Assembly: GCA_966211765.1 (NCBI GenBank)
Contig: CBIHOV010000020.1
Span: 86,765-150,764, forward strand
Source of the DNA: Paraflavitalea sp966211765
Lineage (GTDB): Bacteria > Bacteroidota > Bacteroidia > Chitinophagales > Chitinophagaceae
DNA length: 64,000 nt
Direction: 5' to 3'
Shown here: positions 44,844-52,981 of the stretch, one piece after another
Layout of the letters: each line of letters opens with the position of its first letter
Numbering within the stretch: position 1 is the first letter of the stretch
Made by a program: the position numbers and the translations under genes
The notes under the pieces: model-generated
Seen by the model: the letters and a program-made list of their open reading frames with translations, nothing else
Databases searched by the model: none
What the model was told of the DNA's origin: nothing

Positions 44844-45104
44844 TTAAAACCGGCCAATGCCTAATAAAAGCAATAATACAATGAGGAGCACGATCTGCGA
44901 CATGTCGACAGAAAGTCCGCTTCCTACCTGGAAGGGTTTAATGACTCCCCGGAAGAAATTGAGAATGGGGTTAAACAGCTTGCTGAAAAAGTCGAATGTG
45001 CCTTTGTAGCGCTTGTCTAACCTGTCTTTATAGGGCAATAGTTTTGAATACAGGAAAAGACCTATGATCAAAATATTGAGAAGCATCCATATGATGAAAT
45101 ACAT
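44844..45104 (-). CDS. Small YggT-like membrane protein
   Basis: 86 residues with an N-terminal hydrophobic helix (IIWMLLNILIIGLFLYS) and a C-terminal one (QIVLLIVLLLLLGIGRF). The central NPILNFFRGVIKPFQVGSGLSVDMSQ resembles the YggT family pattern (amphipathic segment, then a short acidic motif before the second helix). Inner-membrane location is likely. It is encoded between two terY genes on the same strand. The family call is by resemblance only. Confidence 0.6.
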   Translation of the reverse strand: MYFIIWMLLNILIIGLFLYSKLLPYKDRLDKRYKGTFDFFSKLFNPILNFFRGVIKPFQVGSGLSVDMSQIVLLIVLLLLLGIGRF

Positions 45105-45147
45105 GGTTTATTGTTAAGTGTTCTTCTGAACGTGAACCGGATTCGAC

Positions 45148-45175
45148 CGGCAATCGGCAGTCGGCAATCGGCAAT
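45148..45175. repeat. Four tandem heptamers CGGCA(A/G)T
   Basis: cggcaat, cggcagt, cggcaat, cggcaat in perfect register, in the 126-bp gap between a terY gene and the YggT-like gene. The same heptamer is found at 40096-40109. Confidence 0.7.
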
Positions 45176-45230
45176 GTTGATATTTAAACTTTCCTTATTC
45201 TACTCCACTGCGTACCTGAATACACCAACA

Positions 45231-45866
45231 TTAGATTACCATGTTGACCTGGGGAGGAGGCGGTGGTAATACCACATCGCCGCCGGCGCCCATACTTCTG
45301 TTGCCGGTACTTACCGATGCTGATACCCACTTAAAGAATGACTTAATAGTAGAGCTGTCTGCCGTATCAAGGTGCACCACAATATGGGTGAGCTCCTTGA
45401 GCAACTGATCATCCACCTTGGGGCCTGCGGCACAGGCTACTATTTCGCCAAAATGTCTCTTCTTCACTTCGGGTATCATTTCGCGGTACTTCTGCAGGTC
45501 GCTGGGCTTTCCATCTGTCATGATGAACAACAGGGGCATCCAGTCTCCTTTCTGATCGGGTGAGCTTTTCAATACCTCACTATCCACCAGGGTACAGAGC
45601 ATTTCCAGCGCCTGCCCGAGGTGGGTAGGCCCTGAATCGGGCGTAGTAATTTCCGGCAGGATAAGGCTTTCCAGGTCTTTGAGGGGAAGGATGTTGGTGA
45701 CTTCCCGGTCGAAGGTGATGATGGAAAGGTGCACAGACTCCAGGGCAAAAGGATCCTGCCTCAGGAAACCGATGAGTGATTCAAGACCATTCTTCACAGC
45801 TTCAATAGGCTCTCCTTTCATGGAGCCGGAGGTATCGAGCAATAAATAAACCGGCAGTCTTCTCAT
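45231..45866 (-). CDS. terY: TerY-type vWA protein (short form)
   Basis: 211 residues. vWA domain with MIDAS DTSGS in MRRLPVYLLLDTSGSMKGEP, a conserved Thr in SGPTHLGQALEM, and LLFIMTDGKPSD. The C-terminus ends in a Pro-rich tail VVLPPPPPQVNMVI, also found in the paralogue at 47947. It is thought to scaffold Ter complexes by metal-dependent protein binding. It begins 6 nt after the terD stop. Confidence 0.92.
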   Translation of the reverse strand: MRRLPVYLLLDTSGSMKGEPIEAVKNGLESLIGFLRQDPFALESVHLSIITFDREVTNILPLKDLESLILPEITTPDSGPTHLGQALEMLCTLVDSEVLKSSPDQKGDWMPLLFIMTDGKPSDLQKYREMIPEVKKRHFGEIVACAAGPKVDDQLLKELTHIVVHLDTADSSTIKSFFKWVSASVSTGNRSMGAGGDVVLPPPPPQVNMVI

Positions 45867-45872
45867 GAATGT

Positions 45873-46427
45873 TTAGTTGTATTTTCCCAGGAATTGTTCG
45901 AGGCCGCCGCTGTGTCCGATACCTACGGCTTCAAATTTCCAGTTCTCGTCTTTTTTATAGATGCGGCCAAATTCAACAGCTGTTTCAATGGAGAAGTCTT
46001 CTCCCAGCTCGTATTTCATGATCTCTTCGTTGGTGGTAGCATTGAATACGCGAATGAAAGAGTTTCTTACCTGACCAAAATTTTGTTTACGGCTTTGTGC
46101 ATCGTGAATGGTGACCACTACACAGATCTCTTTAGCACCGGGGTTGATATTGGAAAGGTCGATCTCGATGGTTTCATCATCGCCATCACCATCGCCGGTG
46201 GTATTGTCGCCGGAATGTTTTACAGAACCATCAGGAGATTTGAGGTTGTTGTAAAAAACAAAGTATTCATCGGCCAACAGCTTCCTGTTCTCGCCGAGAA
46301 TGAAGATGGAGGCATCGAGGTCGAAGCCCTGGCCTGCCTGTGCTTCGTTGGTATCCCAGCCCAGGCCTATGGTAAATTTGGGGAGGTCAAGGTTTGCGCG
46401 CTGTCCTTTTTGTAAGTTGATAGCCAT
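45873..46427 (-). CDS. terD: TerD/TerE family protein
   Basis: 184 residues. Starts MAINLQKGQRANLDLPKFTIGLGWD, as in the other two TerD paralogues here. Calcium-binding acidic motifs: GFDLDASIFIL and GDNTTGDGDGDDETIEIDL (about residues 78-96). TerD proteins bind calcium and are central to tellurite and stress responses. Its 5' end overlaps the phosphoribosyltransferase gene by 61 bp. Confidence 0.93.
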   Translation of the reverse strand: MAINLQKGQRANLDLPKFTIGLGWDTNEAQAGQGFDLDASIFILGENRKLLADEYFVFYNNLKSPDGSVKHSGDNTTGDGDGDDETIEIDLSNINPGAKEICVVVTIHDAQSRKQNFGQVRNSFIRVFNATTNEEIMKYELGEDFSIETAVEFGRIYKKDENWKFEAVGIGHSGGLEQFLGKYN

Positions 46428-47254
46428 ATGTGATGATTTTGATGGGTGATTGTTAATAGTTGAAGGAAATTCTTTTTGTATTCCTCCATTTCATGGTAGC
46501 CATTGCTGATGGCCAGATCGGTTAGTTGTTCACAAAACAAGGTGGTTTGCTTTGTAATAAAAGTTTCGAAGTCGGTAAACGCCGCATTGAGTATGTATTT
46601 GACAATACGGGTATTGACTTTAAAGTTGCCGGAATGGATGATGCTGCCCAGGTCATGAACAGACTTAACAAAGCTGTAGTTAAGGTCGTTTTCAATCCTG
46701 GGATGGATGTTCTTACCATCCAGTTGGGCGAAGTAGAGGAAGTAAGCGATCTCTTCTTCCAGTGCAAATTGCTTCAGCAGGTTGCGGATCACGAGTTCAT
46801 GACTGCCGGTAATCTTGATATCATCGATAAAGAGGAGGCATTTACCCCGCAGGAACTGGCTGTCGAGGTGGTACTTATCGTTGAGAATAAGGTTGAGCCT
46901 GCTATCGGCATCAAGCTCGCCGTAATCCAGGCTATAGGTCTTATAGCGATGGATCTTGGCTTCTTCAGCTACGGGTAAGCGATTGGCCGCTAAAAAGCGG
47001 TTGATGGTTTTCTTAAAAGCCCCAGCCATAGCATAGGAAGCAGTAGGGATGGCAAAATAAGGGCTGGGCAGTATGACCAACTGCTTTCCACTCTTTAACT
47101 CCTCCGCATGCTGCACCAGGAATCCAATGGCAAGTGCTTCGCCAAATGACTCCGCGATATGGCCATCTCCAAATTTGAAGCGGCTATAGTCGGCAGGGTT
47201 GAAGGTAAAAGTATCGACCCCTGTTATTTTATGCAACGAGTACACTGAGCTCAT
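46367..47254 (-). CDS. Phosphoribosyltransferase-fold protein of the Ter cluster
   Basis: 295 residues with a phosphoribosyltransferase core: the PRPP-binding signature CLLFIDDIKITGSHE lies near residue 139, following ILPSPYFAIPTASY, which matches a ribose/pyrophosphate loop. A helical C-terminal extension follows. Ter clusters often encode such an enzyme together with a HAD protein, proposed to make a nucleoside-like product. The start overlaps the HAD gene by 26 bp and the end overlaps terD by 61 bp, indicating translational coupling. Substrate unknown. Confidence 0.82.
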   Translation of the reverse strand: MSSVYSLHKITGVDTFTFNPADYSRFKFGDGHIAESFGEALAIGFLVQHAEELKSGKQLVILPSPYFAIPTASYAMAGAFKKTINRFLAANRLPVAEEAKIHRYKTYSLDYGELDADSRLNLILNDKYHLDSQFLRGKCLLFIDDIKITGSHELVIRNLLKQFALEEEIAYFLYFAQLDGKNIHPRIENDLNYSFVKSVHDLGSIIHSGNFKVNTRIVKYILNAAFTDFETFITKQTTLFCEQLTDLAISNGYHEMEEYKKNFLQLLTITHQNHHIWLSTYKKDSAQTLTSPNLP

Positions 47255-47945
47255 CGGCTATGTTTTTTAAGGTCATGCTTTGTTCATTGATGAGAAAAGC
47301 ATTGATCCCAAAATCCTTTGCCCCTCCTACATCTGTAAGATTGTTATCGCCAATGTGCACGATATGTTGTTTGGATAACCCGTTTGGATACAACTCCTTT
47401 GCCTGCCGGTACATGTGTTCAAAGATGATGGGTGAGGGTTTTGAAGCCGACACTTCATCTGAATAGATCTGAAAGTCCATGTACTGCGCTATTCCGTTAT
47501 CCTCCAGGATCCTGCGCAGGGTGCGGCCCTTTATATAACCGGTATTGCTGAGGATATTGATGGTATGCCCCCTGTCTTTCAAGGAAGCCAACAGCGGCAC
47601 AATCTCCTCATTTAAGGGTTGTGCGGGGTATCGAAAGAATACCTGCTCCGACAGGTTATAGTATTCTTCCAGATCGCCCGGTTGCAATCCCGATAGATCG
47701 GCACCCAGTTTATCGAGCACGATCATGTACATTTCCAGGGAGTCTATGTTCTTTCCTACTGTTTCGTTAATGCGATTCACCAGCTGGTCGGTTTCTCTGA
47801 ACACTTTAAACACGGCGTCGGCGTCTACATGACGGAGGTTGAAATAAGAACAAAAGAGCTTTGCTTTTTCTTTCTTAAAATCTTTATCCGACCGGATCAA
47901 TGTCATCCACAGATCGAAGGAAATATGTTTTGCTTCTTTCAACAT
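47229..47945 (-). CDS. HAD-superfamily hydrolase of the Ter cluster
   Basis: 238 residues; ATG 47945 is chosen because it follows the terY stop by 1 nt (an earlier in-frame TTG would overlap it). Motif I is ISFDLWMTL: the nucleophile Asp is present but the usual second Asp is Trp. Motif II SNT, motif III Lys in SASKPSPIIF and motif IV IGDNNLTDVGGA are intact. The cap is helical (residues 20-110). A phosphatase-like role acting with the overlapping phosphoribosyltransferase is proposed for Ter clusters; loss of the second Asp makes ordinary phosphatase chemistry less certain. Confidence 0.85.
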   Translation of the reverse strand: MLKEAKHISFDLWMTLIRSDKDFKKEKAKLFCSYFNLRHVDADAVFKVFRETDQLVNRINETVGKNIDSLEMYMIVLDKLGADLSGLQPGDLEEYYNLSEQVFFRYPAQPLNEEIVPLLASLKDRGHTINILSNTGYIKGRTLRRILEDNGIAQYMDFQIYSDEVSASKPSPIIFEHMYRQAKELYPNGLSKQHIVHIGDNNLTDVGGAKDFGINAFLINEQSMTLKNIADELSVLVA

Positions 47946-47946
47946 C

Positions 47947-48585
47947 TTATACAACTACGTTTACTTCTGGTGGAGGTGGAGGCAGTTCATTGAGGCCAGT
48001 AACTTCCTGACCGCCGCTTTCTACTTTCTGGCTACCGGTGCTGATGGAAGCGGATACCCATTTAAAGAAAGCTTTGATGGTGGAAGAGTCGGCGGTATCC
48101 AATTGAACTACCGTATCGGTAACCTGTTTGAGTACATTGGTGTTGGCAGCCCGGCCAGCGGCGCAGGCTATTACCATACCAAATTTCCGTTTGCGGTATT
48201 CATTGAGCCCTTTCTGCCAGTCGTCGGTGGGCTCTCCATCGGTCATGATGAATACAAGTGGCTTCCAGTCGCCTTTCTGGTCGGCGGTGGTACGGGCCAC
48301 TTCCACTTCTACTCTTTGTGCCAGTAAATTCAGTGCTTCTCCAAGAGAGGTGGTGCCTGCAGCCTGAAGATCCGGCATCTGGAACGTTGACAATTCGGTA
48401 AGGGGTACGAGTTGTTGAGCTGTTGTACTGAAGGTGATCACGCTTAAATACGCTGTTTCGAGTGCATAGGGATCCTGGCGCAAGGTAGAAATGAGGACCT
48501 GAACGCCATTCTTCAAGGATTCAATGGGCTCTCCAGTCATAGAACCGGAAGTGTCAAGTACCAGATACACGGGTAATCTTCTCAT
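47947..48585 (-). CDS. terY: TerY-type vWA protein (short form)
   Basis: 212 residues, close paralogue of the one at 45231. MIDAS DTSGS in MRRLPVYLVLDTSGSMTGEP, then GTTSLGEALNLL and FIMTDGEPTDD, and a tail ELPPPPPEVNVVV. It lies 16 nt after a terD-family gene and directly before the HAD gene. Confidence 0.92.
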   Translation of the reverse strand: MRRLPVYLVLDTSGSMTGEPIESLKNGVQVLISTLRQDPYALETAYLSVITFSTTAQQLVPLTELSTFQMPDLQAAGTTSLGEALNLLAQRVEVEVARTTADQKGDWKPLVFIMTDGEPTDDWQKGLNEYRKRKFGMVIACAAGRAANTNVLKQVTDTVVQLDTADSSTIKAFFKWVSASISTGSQKVESGGQEVTGLNELPPPPPEVNVVV

Positions 48586-48601
48586 AATAATATTTTGAAA
48601 G

Positions 48602-49243
48602 TTATGCGTTCACATATTGTTTTAAGATCTCCACGAAGGAGTCGGCCTGGTGAGGTGTACCGAGGGCGCGGAATTTCCAGCTGCCGTCTTTGCGGTATAC
48701 TTCAGCAAATACCATGGAACACATACCATTGAAGGTGGCATCGCCCGACAGGTTGAAGCGGGCAATTTCCTTTCCACGGGTGTCAATGGCGCGGATAAAG
48801 GCGTTGTCCACGAGGCCAAAGTGCTGGTTCTTCTGGCGGCCCTGGTAAATGGATACTACGAATACAATCTTTTCAAAGCGTGCATCGAGGGTATCCAATT
48901 TAAAAATGAGCTGTTCATCATCCCCATCTCCTGCTCCAGTTCTGTTATCGCCGGTAGACCAGGCTTTGCCGGAAGGGTGTTTGGGGCTGTTGTAGAAGAT
49001 AACATCGCCGCCAATGAGTTTATCGCCCAGGTTGGCTACTTTACCATTGCTGTCGAGCAAAAAGGCTACGGCATCGAGGTCAAAGTCTTCCTGTTTGCTA
49101 CCGAGGAGCTTTCCGAGGAATCCGCTCTTTTTCTCGCGGATGTCCCATCCAAGGCCGATGGTTACAGTTGCAAGGTCAAAATCGGCACCGCCATCGTTTT
49201 TTCTAAGGTCAATTGTTTGTCCTTTTACCAGGTTAATTGCCAT
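48602..49243 (-). CDS. terD: TerD family protein (TerZ-like)
   Basis: 213 residues. Start MAINLVKGQTIDLRKNDGGA; the N-terminus carries an insert (KKSGFLGKLLGSKQEDFDLD) seen in TerZ/TerD-like members. Acidic motifs FDLDAVAFLLD and GDNRTGAGDGDDEQLIFKLD support calcium binding. Second gene of the cluster; 122 nt separate it from the first terD. Confidence 0.92.
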   Translation of the reverse strand: MAINLVKGQTIDLRKNDGGADFDLATVTIGLGWDIREKKSGFLGKLLGSKQEDFDLDAVAFLLDSNGKVANLGDKLIGGDVIFYNSPKHPSGKAWSTGDNRTGAGDGDDEQLIFKLDTLDARFEKIVFVVSIYQGRQKNQHFGLVDNAFIRAIDTRGKEIARFNLSGDATFNGMCSMVFAEVYRKDGSWKFRALGTPHQADSFVEILKQYVNA

Positions 49244-49365
49244 AAATAAGGTTCTTTTAGTTTTATTTATTAGGGTTTAATCGCTCAATAATCGCTGATA
49301 ACACTGATTGTTCCGGATTTCGCTGATCTGGTGCAATGTAAGGGATCAATCAGGGTGTCTATGTT

Positions 49366-49941
49366 TTATTTAATGATCTGTCCTTTGTAATATTTGCCCA
49401 GGAAATAGCCCAGGTCTTCTTTATAGCCTATACCGGAGGCTTCAAACTTCCATTTGCCATCGCGTTTGTACAGACGACCAAATTCCACGCCTGTTTCGAT
49501 GGAGAAGTCTTCTCCCAGTTCGTATTTGGCGATCTCACTGCCGGTGGCATTGTCTACGAGCCTGATGTAGGAGTCTCTTACCTGGCCAAAATTCTGTCGG
49601 CGGGCGCCCGCATCATGAATGGTGACCACAAACAATATTTCTGCAATAGCGGGATCAATTTTAGTAATGTCTACGACGAGGCTTTCATCATCGCCACCGG
49701 CGGAGTTGCCGCCTGTAGGATCATCACCGGTATGGTGCACCGCAGCATCGGGAGAATCTGTATTGCCATAGAATACAAAATACCCTTCTGCGGGTATGAG
49801 CCTGGAAGAATCGATCATAAATGCAGAGGCATCAAGGTCGAAGGCGGAACCCGTTCCTTCATTTGGATTCCAGCCCAGTCCTACACTGATGTTTGAAAGG
49901 CCTATGTCTATTTTCTGGCCTTTCTGTAAGTTAATTGCCAT
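49366..49941 (-). CDS. terD: TerD/TerE family protein, first gene of the Ter cluster
   Basis: 191 residues. MAINLQKGQKIDIGLSNISVG start; calcium-binding regions FDLDASAFMID and GDDPTGGNSAGGDDESLVVD. Close to the terD at 45873. It is the first gene of the minus-strand cluster, so the cluster promoter should lie within 49942-50100. Confidence 0.93.
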   Translation of the reverse strand: MAINLQKGQKIDIGLSNISVGLGWNPNEGTGSAFDLDASAFMIDSSRLIPAEGYFVFYGNTDSPDAAVHHTGDDPTGGNSAGGDDESLVVDITKIDPAIAEILFVVTIHDAGARRQNFGQVRDSYIRLVDNATGSEIAKYELGEDFSIETGVEFGRLYKRDGKWKFEASGIGYKEDLGYFLGKYYKGQIIK

Positions 49942-50373
49942 TGGTAAGATATTAGTTTACGTATCAGGGAAATTATTACGGTTTGTCAGGAAAAAATGGC
50001 ATTAAAAATGACCATGTTCCCCCCGGCATTAAAATATGACTGCTATTGTAAGGAAGATATGTTCGTAAACGATGGCGGGACTTTGTTATAACAAACGGCA
50101 TCGATCAACTGGGTACGCGCAAGCATATTTTAAAGGGTTTATGGTTGTTTCAAAGGGCGAGACAAAATATAAAAAAAATATTACTCACCAGCATTAATAT
50201 ATGAAGAAATTCTTATCAATAATAAACTTCTTTAATGTGTTGAGTGCGGGAAGGAAAAAACAGGGGGTAAAATGGCTTGGAGATCATTTTCATTTATTTC
50301 TGCAACCCGCGCCAGTAAAGGATTTTAACATTTCTATCACGCGTTTAGCATCCTGAAATGAGGCATTAGTTGG
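49942..50373. other. Gene-free stretch upstream of the Ter cluster
   Basis: Contains the direct repeat listed below and the divergent control regions of the Ter cluster and of small exported-protein gene B. The part 50280-50373 resembles the stretch around 39340-39421 before the paralogous gene. No ORF was seen. Confidence 0.55.
49998..50040 (-). promoter_or_regulatory. Direct repeat upstream of terD, possible operator
   Basis: ggcattaaaaatgac (49998-50012) and ggcattaaaatatgac (50025-50040), 27 bp apart, 57-99 bp upstream of the terD start. Spacing and position fit a regulator site; no regulator gene is next to it. Inference. Confidence 0.4.
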
Positions 50374-50405
50374 TTTGTACCCGGGTGATTGCCGCTGTAA
50401 GTTTG
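50374..50405 (+). promoter_or_regulatory. Promoter of the second small exported-protein gene
   Basis: TTTG (50374-50377), 20 bp, TAAGTTTG (50398-50405): full Bacteroidota consensus. Shares gccgctgtaagtttgcatca with the promoter of paralogue A. Confidence 0.7.
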
Positions 50406-50527
50406 CATCATGAACGAAGGGAATGAGGACGAAGACGAGTGAAGCTTCAGACCCGAAAGAGGTTCAGCCCCGCAGCGGGGGATAAGCGCAAAACAACCAG
50501 ATCATAAAATTATAAAATATACGAATT

Positions 50528-50938
50528 ATGAAAATCAAGATGAGAAATTACGGAATGATGCTGATGGCAGTAGTAGCTTTAACCTTAGCCTTTTCTACCA
50601 CCACTTTAGCCAATGGCGAAAAGAATCCCAGGAGCTCTTCTATAGAATTGAAATTTATTGGTCATTATGAGAACCAACCGGTTTTCCTGCTGAACCTCAA
50701 CAATACTGAAGAAGATGAATTTTCCATCACTTTCAGGGATGACTATGGTAATGTGCTTTATTCCGGCAAAGTAAAAGGAAGCAATATTTCCAAAAAGTTC
50801 ATGCTGAATACGGAAGAAATTGGAGACAATGTGCTGAATGTAGAAGTGAAAGCAAAAAAGAATGACAAGGCAGAGGTATACCAGATCAATCGTAACCGCA
50901 GTTATGTGGACGAGACAGTAGTGAACAAGGTTAAATAA
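50528..50938 (+). CDS. Small exported protein (paralogue B)
   Basis: 136 residues with signal peptide about MRNYGMMLMAVVALTLAFST. The mature part begins near ANGEKNPRSSSIELKFIGHYE and shares long identical stretches with paralogue A at 39601, such as SYVDETVV and IELKFIGHYENQPVF. Same length, same orientation, similar promoter, own terminator. It is divergent from the Ter cluster. Function unknown. Confidence 0.8.
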   Translation: MKIKMRNYGMMLMAVVALTLAFSTTTLANGEKNPRSSSIELKFIGHYENQPVFLLNLNNTEEDEFSITFRDDYGNVLYSGKVKGSNISKKFMLNTEEIGDNVLNVEVKAKKNDKAEVYQINRNRSYVDETVVNKVK

Positions 50939-50968
50939 TTTCAGTTATAGTTTTCGTTTATGTGTTTG

Positions 50969-51000
50969 AATACACCGGGCTGCACCGGTGTATTTTTTTT
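50969..51000 (+). terminator. Terminator of small exported-protein gene B
   Basis: Perfect ten-bp stem aatacaccgg/ccggtgtatt (50969-50978, 50985-50994) with a six-base loop, followed by a T-run. Confidence 0.9.
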
Positions 51001-51004
51001 GTGG

Positions 51005-51817
51005 TCAGTTCATCGTAATAGTGACCCATTTACCATCTAATTGTACCCTGTAGGCCTGGCGCATTGAGTCGGCTACTGTCTTTAAGTCTTTTATATCCCC
51101 CTTTTTTATTAATTCCGGAAGATTAACCTGGTAGGCACTGGTATCCCGGTTGAAATTATAAATGGAATTAGGCCCCTTTGGCAATACCACACCCTCATAG
51201 GCAACTGTGTCATTAAACATTTCCTGTCTTTTATAGGCTGCTATCTCGTCGGTTGAGTCACGGAGAAAATGCTTTCCAGTGCCCTTTGCCGGATCTCCTA
51301 AACTTATTAATCCCCGCTCAAACTGGTAGACATGCAATAGCTCATGCGCAAAGAGAGAAATTGGTGCAACAGGAGTAATATGTATGTTTATATAATGCGA
51401 CTTGTTATCAAATGAAGTAAAGGCCCACACCCCAAGTGTATCATCCTCTACTACCAGAAAGGGTTGGTTCGATTTGCTCAGGTATTCAATCTCCCATTGA
51501 ATTTTTTCAAGCTGCCCAACTTCTTTAACTAAACCTAAGACACCTCTTGAAATGCTGTCCAAAGCATACTGGGTCAACTTGTAACTACTTAGTTCAATAG
51601 ACAGGCTATCGATCTCAATAATATAGTTTCTTTTTCGTAATTCAATTTCCTTTTTTAGTTTATCCATCCACTGTTTTGTAATCCCTTCAAATTTGTCCTG
51701 GGTATTATTTATCTGACTTTCCTCGGGACTTGAAATCGAATCGGAGCACGCTGCAAAGCCTGCTAATACCATAACAAGCATGGCAATAGCCATGGCAGGG
51801 GATAGTTGCCTGGACAT
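51005..51817 (-). CDS. Putative exported metallopeptidase-like lipoprotein (HELLH)
   Basis: 270 residues. The N-terminus MSRQLSPAMAIAMLVMVLAG leads to a lipobox GFAAC at residues 20-24. A long helical segment (about residues 40-110) is followed by FAHELLHVYQFERG near residue 153 (HExxH) and a downstream acidic motif DSTDEIAAYKRQ about 33 residues later that could supply the third zinc ligand. It resembles a gluzincin-type zinc site, but no known family is recognised. It is a diverged tandem paralogue of the gene at 52142. Confidence 0.7.
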   Translation of the reverse strand: MSRQLSPAMAIAMLVMVLAGFAACSDSISSPEESQINNTQDKFEGITKQWMDKLKKEIELRKRNYIIEIDSLSIELSSYKLTQYALDSISRGVLGLVKEVGQLEKIQWEIEYLSKSNQPFLVVEDDTLGVWAFTSFDNKSHYINIHITPVAPISLFAHELLHVYQFERGLISLGDPAKGTGKHFLRDSTDEIAAYKRQEMFNDTVAYEGVVLPKGPNSIYNFNRDTSAYQVNLPELIKKGDIKDLKTVADSMRQAYRVQLDGKWVTITMN

Positions 51818-52090
51818 AGGTTAAGGTTTAAGTAAAAGCAATAAGGTTTTTTACCGTGCAGTACACGGCGCTATAAATGACCAGTGATAACTTACGGGCG
51901 AGTCTTCAAATATTGTACGGGATGTACTAAGGCGGCAGGTAAAATACAGGTATGAAAGAATAGACAACAACGTTAGTAATATTTCCCGTAATAACAATTA
52001 ATAAGGACTAAAATGGGCCATATTTTGACCAATGATAAACAACCCTGATGGTATGTTCAGTGCATTTGTCAATGATGCGAAAGGTATTCA
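51818..52090. other. Spacer between the two HExxH paralogues
   Basis: The part just upstream of the 51005 gene (aggtttaa ... aataaggtt ... ttaccgtgca) recurs upstream of the 52142 gene near 52990-53030, so the duplication included control sequence. No gene was seen. Confidence 0.5.
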
Positions 52091-52121
52091 GGAGAGGGCA
52101 TAGCCGAGTGGCCGAGGTGCT
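52091..52121 (+). pseudogene. tRNA-like 5' fragment (class II, Ser-like)
   Basis: Reads as acceptor strand plus D-arm of a serine-type tRNA (ggagagg, then agccgagtggccgaggtgc). It shares GGAGAGG and GAGTGGCCGA with the intact tRNA-Ser at 55045. It stops before an anticodon arm, so it is not functional. Confidence 0.5.
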
Positions 52122-52141
52122 TCATTTTACTTTCGGGTGAT

Positions 52142-52981
52142 CTACTGTACAATCAATGACTGTCTTTTGTAAACAACGTTGGGAGCTTCCTTCATGGTCC
52201 AGGTATCTGCCCATCCTTTGAACTGGCTTTCCAATTGTGGATAGGCCATGAGCAGGACGGCTTTACCGGAATGAATATTGACCCTGATCTTGCTGTGGTC
52301 ACGATAGGTTTTCTCTCCTTCGGGAGATTGAAGATTTTCCACCCATTGAGGCGTTATTTCTGCCAATGATCTTGCTACAGTGTTTGATTTCAATGCTGAT
52401 ACTGAAGAGGGATCGTAAGCAAACTGTGCTTTATAGGCTTCGGCTTCATCGTACAGATCCTGCAGGTAAGATTTATCGAGCAGGGAATCAAATATGATCT
52501 CTCCGGTTTCGTACTGACCACCATGGGTAATCTCATGTATGAAATTGGCAGTAGAGCCTACCGTCAAAACAATGCATTTTCGCCTGGTATCGTATGCGGT
52601 AGAACCTTCTGCTTTGACAGCAGGTTTCAATATATATTCCACATCACTTTTTTCGAGTGTATTGACAAGGTCGATTACTTTATCGAGGTTGGCAAGCCTT
52701 GCTTTGAGCGCAATGATCCCTTGCTGCACTTTCTCTTTATTGCGGCTGAGTTTTTCTTTGTCTGCAATGGCATCATACAAACTGTCTCTTTTATTAATGA
52801 TCAATTCCTTATGTCTTGACCATTCATCCAGACACAAGGAATTGATTCCTTTGGGGGCAGGCGTTGCCAATGGGATGGCATCCGGCATATTCATATCAAA
52901 CACCAAAGAATAAGGGCTATTTACCACGGAGGCAAAGCCAATAAGGTTAATGATCAGTGCATAGGAAAGTTGCCTGGACAT
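52142..52981 (-). CDS. Putative exported metallopeptidase-like protein (HEITH)
   Basis: 279 residues. The same N-terminal MSRQLS as the neighbour at 51005, then a hydrophobic export signal (about residues 7-30). A helical coiled region (about 55-112) is followed by FIHEITHGGQYETG near residue 146 (HExxH) and DLYDEAEAYKAQF about 28 residues later, parallel to DEIAAYK in the paralogue. The pattern suggests a zinc site. Enzymatic activity is not shown by anything else in the sequence. Confidence 0.7.
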   Translation of the reverse strand: MSRQLSYALIINLIGFASVVNSPYSLVFDMNMPDAIPLATPAPKGINSLCLDEWSRHKELIINKRDSLYDAIADKEKLSRNKEKVQQGIIALKARLANLDKVIDLVNTLEKSDVEYILKPAVKAEGSTAYDTRRKCIVLTVGSTANFIHEITHGGQYETGEIIFDSLLDKSYLQDLYDEAEAYKAQFAYDPSSVSALKSNTVARSLAEITPQWVENLQSPEGEKTYRDHSKIRVNIHSGKAVLLMAYPQLESQFKGWADTWTMKEAPNVVYKRQSLIVQ

